DNA of 64,000 nt, from assembly GCF_003856835.1 (NCBI RefSeq), contig NZ_CP034145.1, forward strand, positions 310,001-374,000, written 5' to 3'. The position numbers and the translations under genes are program-made. The DNA is from Haloplanus aerogenes. Lineage in GTDB: Archaea > Halobacteriota > Halobacteria > Halobacteriales > Haloferacaceae. Numbering within the stretch: position 1 is the stretch's first letter; each line of letters opens with the position of its first letter. The notes under the pieces were generated by a model. The model saw only the letters and a program-made list of their open reading frames with translations, did not search any database and had not been told where the DNA came from. This document shows, in pieces, positions 36,776 to 46,088 of this stretch.

Positions 36776-37233
36776 CGGCCGCCCTCCGTGTCTGCGTCCG
36801 GCAGGACGACTACCGGCCGGTCGCTCTCCGTCACGAGAGCGTCACGTACGTCTCCCGTCAGGAGGTCGAGCAACCACGACCCGCCGCGAGGGCGGAAGAC
36901 GATGGCGCTTGCGTCGATGTCGTCGGCCGCCTCGATGATCGTCCCGGCCACGTCGCGACCGTAGCTGATCTTCGTCTCGACATCGAGGCCGTGGTCGGCG
37001 GCGCAGTCGCGCACGGCGTCGAACGCCGCCTCGGCCACCGTCTCGCGCTGTTCGACCGACGCTTTGTCGGGCGCGCCGCCCGCCTTCTCGATGATGTGGA
37101 CGACCACCGGTCGGCCGCCGACAGCGGCGATGCGCGGGAAGGCCGCCCGACAGGTGTCGACCGCGTCCTCCTCGCTCGCGACGGGGACGAGCGGTCGTGA
37201 GAGCAGGTCCGGTGGGTCGGCCGCGTCACTCAT
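36772..37233 (-). CDS. Universal stress protein (UspA family)
   Basis: A 153-residue UspA-like protein, with strand-helix repeats ([32 protein letters not shown]) and the final [32 protein letters not shown] segment, which replaces the usual G-2x-G-9x-G(S/T) nucleotide loop with a weaker version. It probably partners the USP domains of the permease encoded next, with which it overlaps by 4 bases. The start MSDAADPPD at 37233 was preferred over an ATG 13 codons upstream. Confidence 0.85.
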   Translation of the reverse strand: MSDAADPPDLLSRPLVPVASEEDAVDTCRAAFPRIAAVGGRPVVVHIIEKAGGAPDKASVEQRETVAEAAFDAVRDCAADHGLDVETKISYGRDVAGTIIEAADDIDASAIVFRPRGGSWLLDLLTGDVRDALVTESDRPVVVLPDADTEGGR

Positions 37234-37317
37234 GGTCCGCCCGCCTCCTCGCTCGTTATCCGGGGCACCCATCCGTTCATACCCGCTTACGGGGACGCGA
37301 CGACCATTATGCTTCCC

Positions 37318-37734
37318 CTATATTTGTGTCACCCACGCCCGGTAGTCGTCGTCGAGGCCGTAGGTGACCTGCAGGGCGCGGTCCGCGAACTGCCCGAGTC
37401 GATTCGCGTCCGAGCGGGCGGTGATGCGGACGTTCGTCCCCTCTGCCTCCTCGGGGCGTTCGATCTGGTCGATGCGGCACTCGGGAAACTCCGAGAGCAG
37501 ATCCTTCAGGCGGTCGAGTTCCGCCTCGTCGCAGTCGAGGTTGAACGTCTTCTCCGCGAACTGTATCCACGGGACGGCTACTGGCTCGTCCTCGTCGTCC
37601 GCGTCGACGCCCGGCACGTCCGCCGGATCGACTTCGATGGTGAGAAACTGGCTCCCGCGGTTGCGGTGGGCGAGCACCGCCTCCGCGAACAGTTTGCGGC
37701 GTTCGGCGGTGTCGGCCGCGTCGAATCGGGTCAT
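37318..37734 (-). CDS. Conserved haloarchaeal hypothetical protein
   Basis: A 138-residue soluble protein with mixed alpha/beta character (ERRKLFAEAVLAHRNRGSQFLTIEVDP, then FNLDCDEAELDRLKDLLSEFPECRIDQIERPEEAEGTNVRI). No catalytic motif is seen. I recall similar proteins in many haloarchaea but no function. It lies between a UspA gene on the same strand (84-base gap) and the divergent DJ-1 gene. Confidence 0.7.
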   Translation of the reverse strand: MTRFDAADTAERRKLFAEAVLAHRNRGSQFLTIEVDPADVPGVDADDEDEPVAVPWIQFAEKTFNLDCDEAELDRLKDLLSEFPECRIDQIERPEEAEGTNVRITARSDANRLGQFADRALQVTYGLDDDYRAWVTQI

Positions 37735-37843
37735 GTGTTGAGCTTGGCGTCCAGCGGCAAAAAGCCGCGCGGGTCGTCGCCAGCGCCGGCCGTCACCGCC
37801 GCATCACGAACCCCTTTACCGCTCTCCGCCCAACACCCCACAC

Positions 37844-38536
37844 ATGCCATCCGCACTGTTCGTCGTCAGCGAGGAAGGGTACTGGGGGGAGGAGTGTATC
37901 GAGCCGCTGACCACGCTCGACGCGGCCGGAGTCGACGTAACCGTCGCCACGCCGACGGGCAACCCACCCGTCGTCGACGAGCGGTCGGTCGACCCGGCCA
38001 ACGTCGGCGAGGAGACGGCCGACCACGTCCGCGAGGTCCACGAGTCCGACGAGCGACTGAACGACCCCGAACAGCTCACCGAAGTCGACGCCGCCGACTT
38101 CGACGCCGTCGTCTTCCCCGGCGGCCACGGCACCGAGTGGGACATCAATCAGGACCGCCACGCTCGCGCTCTCCTCCGGGACGCCGTTGAGGGCGAGGGC
38201 AAGGCGCTCGTCGTCTGCCACGCCGTCGGCATCCTCGCCTTTACCCGCGACTCCGCCGGCGACTTCCTCGCCGCCGGCCGGAACGTGACCGGCTTCCCGA
38301 ACGCGTGGGAGGAAGGCATCGTCGACGACCGCGACCTGATGCCCGACGGCCGAAAACTGCCGTACTGGGTCGAGGACGAAGTGAAAGCGGTGGGGGCGAA
38401 CTGGGACGCCGAACTCGACTCGGACACCTCCGTCACGGTGGACGGTGACCTCGTGACCGCTCGCGGTCCCGGTTCCTCCGCCGAGGCCGCGCGGACGTTG
38501 CTGGCGGAACTGGGTATCGAGGCGCCCGGGGCGTAG
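37844..38536 (+). CDS. DJ-1/PfpI family protein (type 1 glutamine amidotransferase-like)
   Basis: A 230-residue protein of the DJ-1/Hsp31 group. The nucleophile elbow is VVCHAVG (Cys near 124) and the preceding PGGHGTEWDIN carries the conserved acidic and glycine residues. Relatives are glyoxalases, chaperones or proteases acting on damaged proteins or methylglyoxal. A TATA-like cctttacc about 30 bases upstream fits leaderless transcription at 37844. Confidence 0.88.
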   Translation: MPSALFVVSEEGYWGEECIEPLTTLDAAGVDVTVATPTGNPPVVDERSVDPANVGEETADHVREVHESDERLNDPEQLTEVDAADFDAVVFPGGHGTEWDINQDRHARALLRDAVEGEGKALVVCHAVGILAFTRDSAGDFLAAGRNVTGFPNAWEEGIVDDRDLMPDGRKLPYWVEDEVKAVGANWDAELDSDTSVTVDGDLVTARGPGSSAEAARTLLAELGIEAPGA

Positions 38537-38637
38537 CATCCCACGGCCATCCCCCGGCGACGACACGGATCCAGCCGACGGCGTAGATTCCGACCGTATC
38601 CGAACGCCTTTTGCCGTCGCGGCCTTCGCTCGGATAG

Positions 38638-40419
38638 ATGAACACGCTGCTGTGGGTGCTCGTCGGCGTCCTCGTCTACTCCCTCGTCGCGAAGGCGCTC
38701 CAGATCCGGGGCTATCTCCCGGACGCTATCCGCTTGCAGGGTCCCATCGCGACGATTCACACCCGTCGTGGACGCGCCCTCCTCACGCGTCTCGCGCGAC
38801 CGAAGCGCTTCTGGCGGGCGTACAGCAACGTCGGCGTCGGCGTCGCCTTGGTCATCATGGCCGGGATGTTCGTCCTCCTGCTCTTTCAGGCCCTGACGAT
38901 CCTGCAGAATCCGCCGGCGCCGTCGGCGGTCAACCAGCCACAGAACTTCCTCGTCGTCCCCGGCGTCAACGACTTCCTCCCCCTCGCCGTCGCGCCCGAA
39001 ATCCTCTTCGGCCTGCTCATCGGCCTCGTCGTCCACGAGGGCGGCCACGGCCTGCTCTGTCGGGTCGAAAATATCGACATCGAGTCGATGGGCGTCGTCT
39101 TCCTGGCGTTCATCCCCATCGGCGCCTTCGTCGAACCCGACGAAGAGAGCCAGTCGGACGCGAACCGCGGCGCCCGAACCCGGATGTTCGCGGCCGGCGT
39201 GACCAACAATTTCGTCCTCACCGCCGTCGCCTTCGCGCTCCTCTTTGGCCCCGTTATCGGCGCGGTGGGTGTCGCCCCCGGCGTCGCCGTCGACGGCGCC
39301 TACCCGGGATCGCCTGCAGCGACGGCCGGCGTCGACCACGGCGACCGCATCACGGCCGTCGCGGGGACTGAGGTAACGTCCGAGGGCGACCTCGACGACG
39401 CGCTCCTCGCCGCCGAGAACCGAACCGTCGCGGTCGAGATCGACGGCGAGCGGACGATCCGCGTCGAGCGCTCGCTGACGGTCGTCGGGAGCGTCGGCAG
39501 CAACCCCGCGAACCTGACCGTTGAGGACGACCCCATTCGGGTGCAGGCGGTCAACGGCACGGCGGTCCACACCCGCGGCGAGTTCCGGGACGCGGTGGCC
39601 GACAGCACCTTCGCCCGCATCGAGACGACGGCCGGCGAGCGCACCATCCCCGTCGGGGCGTACGTCACGCGCGTCGCTCAGGACGGCCCCCTCGCCAACG
39701 CCAGCGCGCCCACGAACGCCTCACTCATCATCACCAGCATCGGCGGTGAGCGCGTCACGTCCTCGACCGATCTGGCTCGCGTGCTCGACGGCTACGACCC
39801 GGGCGACCGGGTGCCCGTCCGCACCTATCAGGACGGCGCGTTCGAGACGTACACCGTCACGCTCGGCGAGAACCCGCGGGACGGTAACGGCTTCATCGGC
39901 GTCGACATCTTCCCCGGCACGAGCGGCCTGCTGATCACCGACTTCGGCGTCAGCACCTACCCCGCCGGCACCTACCTCGAACTGCTCGGTGGCTCCGACG
40001 GCACCGACGGCGGCGCCTTCTCCGGGCTAGTCGACTCGCCGTTCGCGCTGGTCTACGTCGCGCTCGTCCTGCCGCTCGCCTCCGTCGTCCTCGGCATCCC
40101 CAACTTCCCCGGATTCACGCCTGCAGTGACCAACTTCTACGTCGTCGAGGGACCGCTCGCCCCGCTGGGCGACGGCGTGTACATCATCGCCAACACCCTC
40201 TTCTGGGCGGCGTGGGTCAACCTCCAGCTCGGCCTGTTCAACTGCATCCCCGGCTACCCGCTCGACGGCGGCCGCATCCTGCGGACGTGTACCGAGGCGG
40301 TGGTGTCGCGGCTCCCAGTCACCGACTCCGCACGCATCGTGCGCACCATCACGACCAGCATCGGCCTGACGATGCTCGCGTCGCTCATCCTGATGATCTT
40401 CGGACCGCAGTTGCTCTAA
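38638..40419 (+). CDS. Site-2 protease family (M50) intramembrane metalloprotease with PDZ domains
   Basis: A 593-residue membrane protease. The zinc motif HEGGH is at residues 133-137, and the second metal site is NCIPGYPLDGG near the C-terminus, both in hydrophobic segments. Between them lie two PDZ-like domains (PGSPAATAGVDHGDRITAVAG and a second around SLIITSIGGERVTSSTDL). Such enzymes cut membrane-bound substrates, often anti-sigma-like regulators; the archaeal targets are unknown. Length and layout match haloarchaeal M50 proteins. Confidence 0.92.
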   Translation: MNTLLWVLVGVLVYSLVAKALQIRGYLPDAIRLQGPIATIHTRRGRALLTRLARPKRFWRAYSNVGVGVALVIMAGMFVLLLFQALTILQNPPAPSAVNQPQNFLVVPGVNDFLPLAVAPEILFGLLIGLVVHEGGHGLLCRVENIDIESMGVVFLAFIPIGAFVEPDEESQSDANRGARTRMFAAGVTNNFVLTAVAFALLFGPVIGAVGVAPGVAVDGAYPGSPAATAGVDHGDRITAVAGTEVTSEGDLDDALLAAENRTVAVEIDGERTIRVERSLTVVGSVGSNPANLTVEDDPIRVQAVNGTAVHTRGEFRDAVADSTFARIETTAGERTIPVGAYVTRVAQDGPLANASAPTNASLIITSIGGERVTSSTDLARVLDGYDPGDRVPVRTYQDGAFETYTVTLGENPRDGNGFIGVDIFPGTSGLLITDFGVSTYPAGTYLELLGGSDGTDGGAFSGLVDSPFALVYVALVLPLASVVLGIPNFPGFTPAVTNFYVVEGPLAPLGDGVYIIANTLFWAAWVNLQLGLFNCIPGYPLDGGRILRTCTEAVVSRLPVTDSARIVRTITTSIGLTMLASLILMIFGPQLL

Positions 40420-40489
40420 CGGCCCGACCGTTCACCAGCCGACCTTTTACTGCGTTCGCTCGCGGTCGACGACGTTCACCGCAACCGCC

Positions 40490-40732
40490 TCACTCCGCTC
40501 CGCCGTCCAACGGTTCCCCGCAGTACTCGCAGACTTCCTCGTCGACGGCGGTCCGCGCGCCACACGACGGGCAGTTGACGCGACGCTCGTCCGACGCGTC
40601 GCCGCCGTACAGCGCCCGAACCTTGGCGAACTGGAGGGCGATGGCCGCGAGGGCGAGGGCGCAGAACGCCAGCAGGAACGCCACGCGGCCGCCGGCGCCG
40701 CCAAGTTGCAGTGCGGCGCTCTGGTGTGGCAT
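40490..40732 (-). CDS. Zinc-ribbon membrane protein
   Basis: An 80-residue protein with one hydrophobic segment (about 16-37, RVAFLLAFCALALAAIALQF) and a C-terminal zinc ribbon, CPSCGARTAVDEEVCEYCG (54-72). The ribbon would lie in the cytoplasm. Function unknown. It is convergent with the protease gene (70-base gap) and divergent from the PitA-type gene (97-base gap). Confidence 0.7.
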   Translation of the reverse strand: MPHQSAALQLGGAGGRVAFLLAFCALALAAIALQFAKVRALYGGDASDERRVNCPSCGARTAVDEEVCEYCGEPLDGGAE

Positions 40733-40829
40733 CAACTCACACGTTCGCCACGGGAACGGATAAATCGCCGTCCCTCCCGACGACACGGAACACGCAACTC
40801 CCATACTCCCCCGGTTCCAACGGTCGCCT

Positions 40830-42302
40830 ATGCGCGAGCCACCGCAGACGGACGAGGGCTGGTACGTACTGCACGACTTCCGTCGGATCGACTGGGCGGC
40901 GTGGCGTGACGCCCCCAAACGGGAGCGCGACCGGGCCGTCGAGGAGGGCGTGGAGTACCTCGAAACCCACGAGGCAGTCGCGGACGCCGACGACGGCGCC
41001 TCCGCCGTCTTCGCCATGGTCGGGCACAAGGCCGACCTGCTGATCGTCCACCTGCGTCCGACGCTCGACGCCCTCTCGACGGCCGAGCGCCGGTTCGACC
41101 GGACGGCTCTCGGCGCCTTCACCGAGCAGTCCACCTCCTACGTCTCCGTCACCGAAGTCAGCGGCTACGTCTCCGACGCGTACTTCGCGGAGGACGAGGA
41201 GGAGGTCGATCAGGGGCTGAAGCGGTACATCGAGGGGAAACTCGAACCCGACATTCCGGCGGACCAGTACATCAGCTTCTACCCGATGAGTCGCAAGCGG
41301 GGCGAGCAGGACAACTGGTACGACCTGCCCTTCGAGCGCCGCCGCGAGATGATGAAAGAACACGGCGAACACGGCCGTGAGTTCGGCGGTCGGGTGAAAC
41401 AGATCGTCGCCTCCTCCGTCGGCCTCGACGACTGGGAGTGGGGCGTGACGCTCTTCTCCGAGGACCCCACGGACCTCAAGGATATCGTCTACGAGATGCG
41501 CTACGACGAGGCGAGCGCCCGCTACAGCGAGTTCGGCCCCTTCTACGTGGGTCGGCGGTTTCCGCCGAGCGACCTGCCCGCGTTCCTCGCGGGAGAGACG
41601 GTGCCGACCGGCGAGGACGATGGCGAGGGGCACGCCCACGCACACGGTGAGGGCGGCCATCACGGCGAGGGTGACGGCCACGACCACGGTGACGCCCACG
41701 GCGACGACGACACCGACGAGGACGGCATCCGCGGCAAACTCGAGGATCTGAACATCTACGCCGGCAAGCCCCACGGCGAGGACGTGTACGCGACGGTGCT
41801 CTACTCGGAGGCCGACGCCGACGACCTGTTCGAGGAAGTCGACGGTCTCCGGTCGAACTTCGACCACTACGACACGCACGTCAAGACCGCGGTGTACGAC
41901 GCCCTCGAACGCGACCGGCGGGCGGTCGTGAGCATCTGGGACACCGCGAGCGCCGCCGACACCGCCGCGGGCTTCCTGTCGGAACTCCCCGGTATCGTCA
42001 GTCGGGCCGGCGAGGAGTCCGGCTTCGGCACGATGGGCATGTTCTACACGGTCAAGCCGGAACACCGCGACGACTTCGTCGAGAAGTTCGAGACGGTCGG
42101 CGGTCTGCTTGCGGACATGGAGGGTCACGGCGAGACGGACCTGATGATCAACCGCGAAGACGAGAACGACATGTTCATCGCCAGCCAGTGGCGCTCCCGC
42201 GAGGACGCCATGAACTTCTTCCGCTCCGACGAGTTCTCGGACACCGTCTCGTGGGGGCGTGACGTACTCGCGGACCGGCCGCGACACGTTTTCCTCGCGT
42301 AG
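40830..42302 (+). CDS. pitA: PitA-type heme protein: chlorite dismutase-like domain fused to Abm domain
   Basis: A 490-residue fusion known in haloarchaea. Residues about 1-245 are a chlorite dismutase/HemQ-like domain, with a probable proximal heme His in REMMKEHGEHGREF. Residues about 262-300 are a His/Asp-rich linker (HAHAHGEGGHHGEGDGHDHG), and about 305-490 an antibiotic-biosynthesis-monooxygenase-like domain. HemQ relatives make heme by decarboxylating coproheme, and the haloarchaeal protein is assumed heme-linked. The linker resembles metal-chelating tracts. It is transcribed alone. Confidence 0.9.
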   Translation: MREPPQTDEGWYVLHDFRRIDWAAWRDAPKRERDRAVEEGVEYLETHEAVADADDGASAVFAMVGHKADLLIVHLRPTLDALSTAERRFDRTALGAFTEQSTSYVSVTEVSGYVSDAYFAEDEEEVDQGLKRYIEGKLEPDIPADQYISFYPMSRKRGEQDNWYDLPFERRREMMKEHGEHGREFGGRVKQIVASSVGLDDWEWGVTLFSEDPTDLKDIVYEMRYDEASARYSEFGPFYVGRRFPPSDLPAFLAGETVPTGEDDGEGHAHAHGEGGHHGEGDGHDHGDAHGDDDTDEDGIRGKLEDLNIYAGKPHGEDVYATVLYSEADADDLFEEVDGLRSNFDHYDTHVKTAVYDALERDRRAVVSIWDTASAADTAAGFLSELPGIVSRAGEESGFGTMGMFYTVKPEHRDDFVEKFETVGGLLADMEGHGETDLMINREDENDMFIASQWRSREDAMNFFRSDEFSDTVSWGRDVLADRPRHVFLA

Positions 42303-42328
42303 GTGCGTCTCCCTCGCGTCGAGTGGTA

Positions 42329-42347
42329 GTGCGCGCGCTGCGCGCAC
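42329..42347 (+). terminator. GC-rich hairpin after the pitA gene
   Basis: gtgcgcgc (42329-42336) and gcgcgcac (42340-42347) form a perfect 8-base stem with a 3-base loop, 27 bases after the pitA stop and 42 bases before the next ATG. No strong T-run follows, so a role as terminator or in mRNA processing is only a guess. Confidence 0.35.
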
Positions 42348-42388
42348 ACCCGAATCCCTTTGGCTACCCCCGACTTACGACGCCTGCA

Positions 42389-43288
42389 ATGACCAAGCGA
42401 CACGTCTCGCTCCCCGTCGAGGCCGACGCGGGCGTCGGGGAGTTCGTCGACTACGTGGACGAGCGACTCTCCTCCGACGAGGACACGTGCGAGGTGGTAC
42501 AGGACGTGCTGATCGACCTGTTCGGTGACCGCGAGGCGTACGAGCGCTGGCAGAACGGCGGCGACGTGTCGCCCACCGAGCGCGTTCGTCTGCAGGGGTA
42601 CGACCCCTGTAACGCCACGCTCGAGAGCGAGTATTACGCGGAGAAAGACGAGGACCGCTTCCAGCGGTCGAAACACCTCCAGTGGCTCTGGCGGCAGTTC
42701 GACGCCACGCCCATGGCCGACAACGTCGAGTTCGCGCTTCGCTTCCGGCAGATGCTCGCCGACCACCTCTTCGCCGAGTGTGGCGACAACTGCCGATTTT
42801 TCAAGGGTATCTCCTTCACCTACGGCCACAACATCTCCGTCGGCGACAATGTCGTCATCCACGACGACGTCCACCTCGACGACCGGGGGCAACTGACCAT
42901 CGGCGACCGCGTCTCCATCTCCGACGGCGTCCACGTCTACAGCCACGACCACGACATCGTCGACCAGACCGAGGTGCGCAACTACCACACCGTCGTCGGC
43001 GACGACGCCCGCGTCACCTACGATGCGATGGTGAGCGCGGGGTGCCGTGTGGGCGAGAACGCCGTCGTGGGCGCCCGAGCGGTGGTGCAAGTCGACGTGC
43101 CCGACCACCACATCGCCGTCGGCATGCCGGCCAAGAGCGTCCGCGTCAAGCCCGGGTGGGACGAGGTGGCCGCGCCGCTCGACGCCGGCGGCGAGAACCG
43201 GAAGGAGGAGCGCCGCATCCACTACGACCTCCCCGACGACCTCGACGTGTTCGACGAGTTCCAGCGCGATCTGACCCCCCCGAAGTAG
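42389..43288 (+). CDS. Left-handed beta-helix acyltransferase
   Basis: A 299-residue protein. Hexapeptide repeats (ISVGDNVVIHDDVHLDD, LTIGDRVSISDGVHVYS, VSAGCRVGENAVVGARAVVQVDV and VAVGMPAKSVRVKPGW) mark a trimeric left-handed beta-helix acetyltransferase of the maltose/galactoside O-acetyltransferase type, with His as catalytic base. The first 130 residues are a helical extension not seen in short members. It probably acetylates a sugar or nucleotide-sugar, perhaps for surface glycans. Function beyond the fold is inferred. Confidence 0.85.
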   Translation: MTKRHVSLPVEADAGVGEFVDYVDERLSSDEDTCEVVQDVLIDLFGDREAYERWQNGGDVSPTERVRLQGYDPCNATLESEYYAEKDEDRFQRSKHLQWLWRQFDATPMADNVEFALRFRQMLADHLFAECGDNCRFFKGISFTYGHNISVGDNVVIHDDVHLDDRGQLTIGDRVSISDGVHVYSHDHDIVDQTEVRNYHTVVGDDARVTYDAMVSAGCRVGENAVVGARAVVQVDVPDHHIAVGMPAKSVRVKPGWDEVAAPLDAGGENRKEERRIHYDLPDDLDVFDEFQRDLTPPK

Positions 43289-43318
43289 GCTTTTCCCGCT
43301 CCAGTCCTACCCCCCGAT

Positions 43319-44404
43319 ATGGACCGCCGACGCTACCTCGTGACCCTCGGGGCCGCCGCCGTACTCGGCGGCTGTGCCGGGCGGTCGGGTTCCGACGGGG
43401 ACGATACTGCCGCCACCACCACCGACAGCGGCGTCGCCGTCGAGACGCTCGCCACCGACCTCGAGGTTCCGTGGGGGGCTGCCTACCGCGACGGCACGCT
43501 CTACCTGACCGAGCGTCCGGGGCGGATCGTCCGTCTCGTCGACGGCGAGGTCGACCCAGTCGTCGATGCCGTCTCCGGTGTCGAACACGTCGGCGAAGGT
43601 GGCCTGCTCGGCCTCGCCTTCCACCCTTCGGAGCCGTACGCCTACACCCACCAGACCTACGAGACGGCCGACGGTCTGGCCAACCGCCTCGTCCGTCACG
43701 ACCTGACCGACGACTGGGCGGGCGACCCGCTCCTCACGGATATTCCCGGCGCCCCGATTCACGACGGCGGTCGCCTCCTCGTCCACGACGACGCTCTCTA
43801 TATGACCTGCGGCGACGCCTCCGTCGGCTCGAACGCCCAGCAGCGCGACGTACTCGCGGGCTCGGTCCTCCGCGTGACGCTCGACGGCGACCCCCACCCC
43901 GACAACCCGTTCGACTCCCCCGTGTTCAGCTACGGCCACCGCAACCCGCAGGGTCTCGTCGTCCGTGACGGGATGCTCTACAGCACCGAACACGGGCCGC
44001 GGGTCGCGGACGAGATAAACGTCCTGCGGCCGGGGCGGAACTACGGTTGGCCCGAGGTGCGCGGACAGAGCGACGACGACCGCTTCACCGATCCGATCAC
44101 CAGTTACTCGCCCACCATCGCGCCCGCGAGCGCGGCGTTCTACGACGGGCCTATCGAGGCGTGGCAGGGCGACTTCTTCTTCGGGACGCTCAAGGCCGAA
44201 CACGTCCGCCGGATGCGGTTCGAGGGGACGGGCGACGCGGCCACCGTCGTCGAAGGGGAGCGACTGGTCGAGGGCGAGTACGGCCGGATTCGGACGGTGT
44301 TCACCGGGCCCGAGGGCCACCTCCACGCCGTGACGAGCAACCGCGACGGCCGGGGGTCGCCCGTCGCGTCCGACGACCGCCTTATTCGGTTCGTGCCCGC
44401 ATGA
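43319..44404 (+). CDS. PQQ-dependent sugar dehydrogenase-like lipoprotein
   Basis: A 361-residue beta-propeller of the soluble glucose/sorbosone dehydrogenase type. The N-terminus DRRRYLVTLGAAAVLGGC combines a twin-arginine signal and a lipobox, so it is exported folded and lipid-anchored. Family stretches include EVPWGAAYRDGTLYLTERPGRI, GEGGLLGLAFHP, FSYGHRNPQGLVV, EHGPRVADEINVLRPGRNYGWP. It would oxidise aldoses outside the cell if PQQ is available. Its stop overlaps the start of the next gene (ATGA). Confidence 0.9.
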   Translation: MDRRRYLVTLGAAAVLGGCAGRSGSDGDDTAATTTDSGVAVETLATDLEVPWGAAYRDGTLYLTERPGRIVRLVDGEVDPVVDAVSGVEHVGEGGLLGLAFHPSEPYAYTHQTYETADGLANRLVRHDLTDDWAGDPLLTDIPGAPIHDGGRLLVHDDALYMTCGDASVGSNAQQRDVLAGSVLRVTLDGDPHPDNPFDSPVFSYGHRNPQGLVVRDGMLYSTEHGPRVADEINVLRPGRNYGWPEVRGQSDDDRFTDPITSYSPTIAPASAAFYDGPIEAWQGDFFFGTLKAEHVRRMRFEGTGDAATVVEGERLVEGEYGRIRTVFTGPEGHLHAVTSNRDGRGSPVASDDRLIRFVPA

Positions 44405-45123
44405 GCCCGCAGGGCCGCCCCCGAGCCATCGCCATCAACGTCGGCGCCAACACCACGCTCCCCGGCTTCCGCGGTCCCGTCCGCCCTGACGGCCGGTTCG
44501 CGTACGTTCCCATTCCCGAACGCGAACCGACGGCCGAATCGGTGCCGACGTACGGCGACCTCTCCTTTCCGCTCGACGTAGACGTGAGCGAGGTGGCCGA
44601 CCGGCGAATCCACCTCGACCCCGAGTTCGCGGGTGTCCACGGGTCGACGACCTACACCTACGGCGACGAACACGGCGTGAAGGCCGGGCCGCTGTCGACG
44701 CTCGACTCCGGCGACTCCCTCTTTTTCTACGCGACGCTCTCGCTTCGGGGCGACCCCGCCGATGCGCCCGACTTCCCGCCCGAGTGGGGCGCCTACCTGA
44801 TCGGCGAGTTTCGGGTCGAACGAGCGATCACGGGCGAAACGTACCGGGGCCTCGTCCCTGCGGACCGCGACCGATTTGCGAGCAACGCCCACGTCAAGCG
44901 CGAGGATTTCGACGCGAAGGTGCTGGTGGCTGGGAGCGACGAATCCCGACTTCTGGATCGGGCAGTGCCGCTGAGCGCACCCGAGGCGGGTGCGACAGCC
45001 GGGACGCTGGTGACCGAGCTATCGAGCGATTCGGGGAAGGGGCCGTGGTGGCGTCGGGTGTTGCGGTACGACGCGGAGGCGACGGAACGGTTGCGGGGCG
45101 TGATCGACGAGCGGCAGCCGTAG
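44401..45123 (+). CDS. Nucleotide modification associated domain 3 (Nmad3)-like protein
   Basis: A 240-residue protein. The opening AINVGANTTLPGFRGPVRPD with FAYVPIPE, then HLDPEF, TYTYGDEHGVKAGPLSTLD and GDSLFFYATL resemble the Nmad3 domain described from DNA base-modification gene clusters. No catalytic set is confirmed here. Such domains are thought to act in making or reading modified bases, but no modification genes are close by. It is translationally coupled to the sugar dehydrogenase gene by a 4-base overlap, though the functions seem unrelated. Assignment is from memory of the family. Confidence 0.5.
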   Translation: MSPQGRPRAIAINVGANTTLPGFRGPVRPDGRFAYVPIPEREPTAESVPTYGDLSFPLDVDVSEVADRRIHLDPEFAGVHGSTTYTYGDEHGVKAGPLSTLDSGDSLFFYATLSLRGDPADAPDFPPEWGAYLIGEFRVERAITGETYRGLVPADRDRFASNAHVKREDFDAKVLVAGSDESRLLDRAVPLSAPEAGATAGTLVTELSSDSGKGPWWRRVLRYDAEATERLRGVIDERQP

Positions 45124-45233
45124 CGCCAGTGCGTACTTCCCCGACGATGTCCCGCTCGGCACATCGAACGGCGACGAATCTGCTGGCTACTGATGCTGTC
45201 GTGTCGCGCCGGGCCGAATCCGTAGAGCCGATA

Positions 45234-45240
45234 GTTAAAT
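45234..45240 (+). promoter_or_regulatory. TATA box of the receiver-PAS gene
   Basis: gttaaat lies 25-31 bases upstream of the ATG at 45265, within an AT-rich patch unlike the surrounding DNA. The spacing fits a leaderless transcript. Confidence 0.5.
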
Positions 45241-45264
45241 GACATCATAATATGAATTATTAAC

Positions 45265-46035
45265 ATGGGTATTCGAGCACGTCCTTCCAACCAGTCTACT
45301 GGGTGGCACATTATCGTCGTCGACGACGATCAAGATCTCGTCGATACGACCGCCCTGATGCTCGAACAGCGCGGCCTGGAAGTGACGACTGAAACCGACC
45401 CGCAGGCCGTCATCGACGCTCTCGACGATGGGCTGTCGTGTGTGGTCAGCGACTACCAGATGCCCCAGATGGACGGGCTGGAGTTACTCGCGGCAGTTCG
45501 AGCCGAGGATCCCGACCTGCCGTTTATCCTGTTCACCGGCCGGGGATCCGAGGAGATTGCGAGCGAGGCCATCGAAGCCGGCGTCACCGACTACCTCCAG
45601 AAGGGAGGACAGGAGCAGTACGACCGATTAGCCAACTGTGTCGCATCGGCTATCGAGAACTACCACAATAAACGGGTAGCTAGGAAGCGTCGACGCCAGT
45701 TCGAAGCCATCTTCGAGAACGCCTTCGACGGCATCTTTATCCTCGATGTCGCCGACGCCGTGATCGTCGATGCGAATCCTCGGGCCTGTGATCTCCTCGA
45801 ATATTCCTACGAGGAACTCGTCGGAACCGATATCGCCGAGATTCATCCCGAGGATTACGAGCTGTATCTCGACATCGGCCGCACCTTGATCGATACCGAC
45901 AGCTGTCGGCGCATCCAGTCGATCTGCTACACCCGTAACGGCGACGCCATCCCCTCCGATATCACGGCAGCCCCGATGGAGTACGACGACGAGACGTTCC
46001 TGCTGACCATCATGCGGCCACAATCCCCGCGATAG
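45265..46035 (+). CDS. Response regulator with receiver and PAS domains
   Basis: A 256-residue protein. The receiver domain (about 15-135) has the acidic pocket DDD near 20-22, phosphoacceptor Asp near 65 in VVSDYQMPQMDG, the conserved Thr/Ser in FTGRG and Lys in YLQKGG. A PAS domain fills about 150-250 (FEAIFENAFDGIFILDVADAVIVDANPRACDL). There is no output helix-turn-helix or kinase, so it likely works through protein contacts, typical of haloarchaeal bacterio-opsin-activator-like signalling proteins. No cognate kinase is adjacent. Confidence 0.88.
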   Translation: MGIRARPSNQSTGWHIIVVDDDQDLVDTTALMLEQRGLEVTTETDPQAVIDALDDGLSCVVSDYQMPQMDGLELLAAVRAEDPDLPFILFTGRGSEEIASEAIEAGVTDYLQKGGQEQYDRLANCVASAIENYHNKRVARKRRRQFEAIFENAFDGIFILDVADAVIVDANPRACDLLEYSYEELVGTDIAEIHPEDYELYLDIGRTLIDTDSCRRIQSICYTRNGDAIPSDITAAPMEYDDETFLLTIMRPQSPR

Positions 46036-46088
46036 GGGGCTCTCGTCGGTCGATTTTCTTCCAGCGATTTTCTCGCGTCGCTCGAAAA

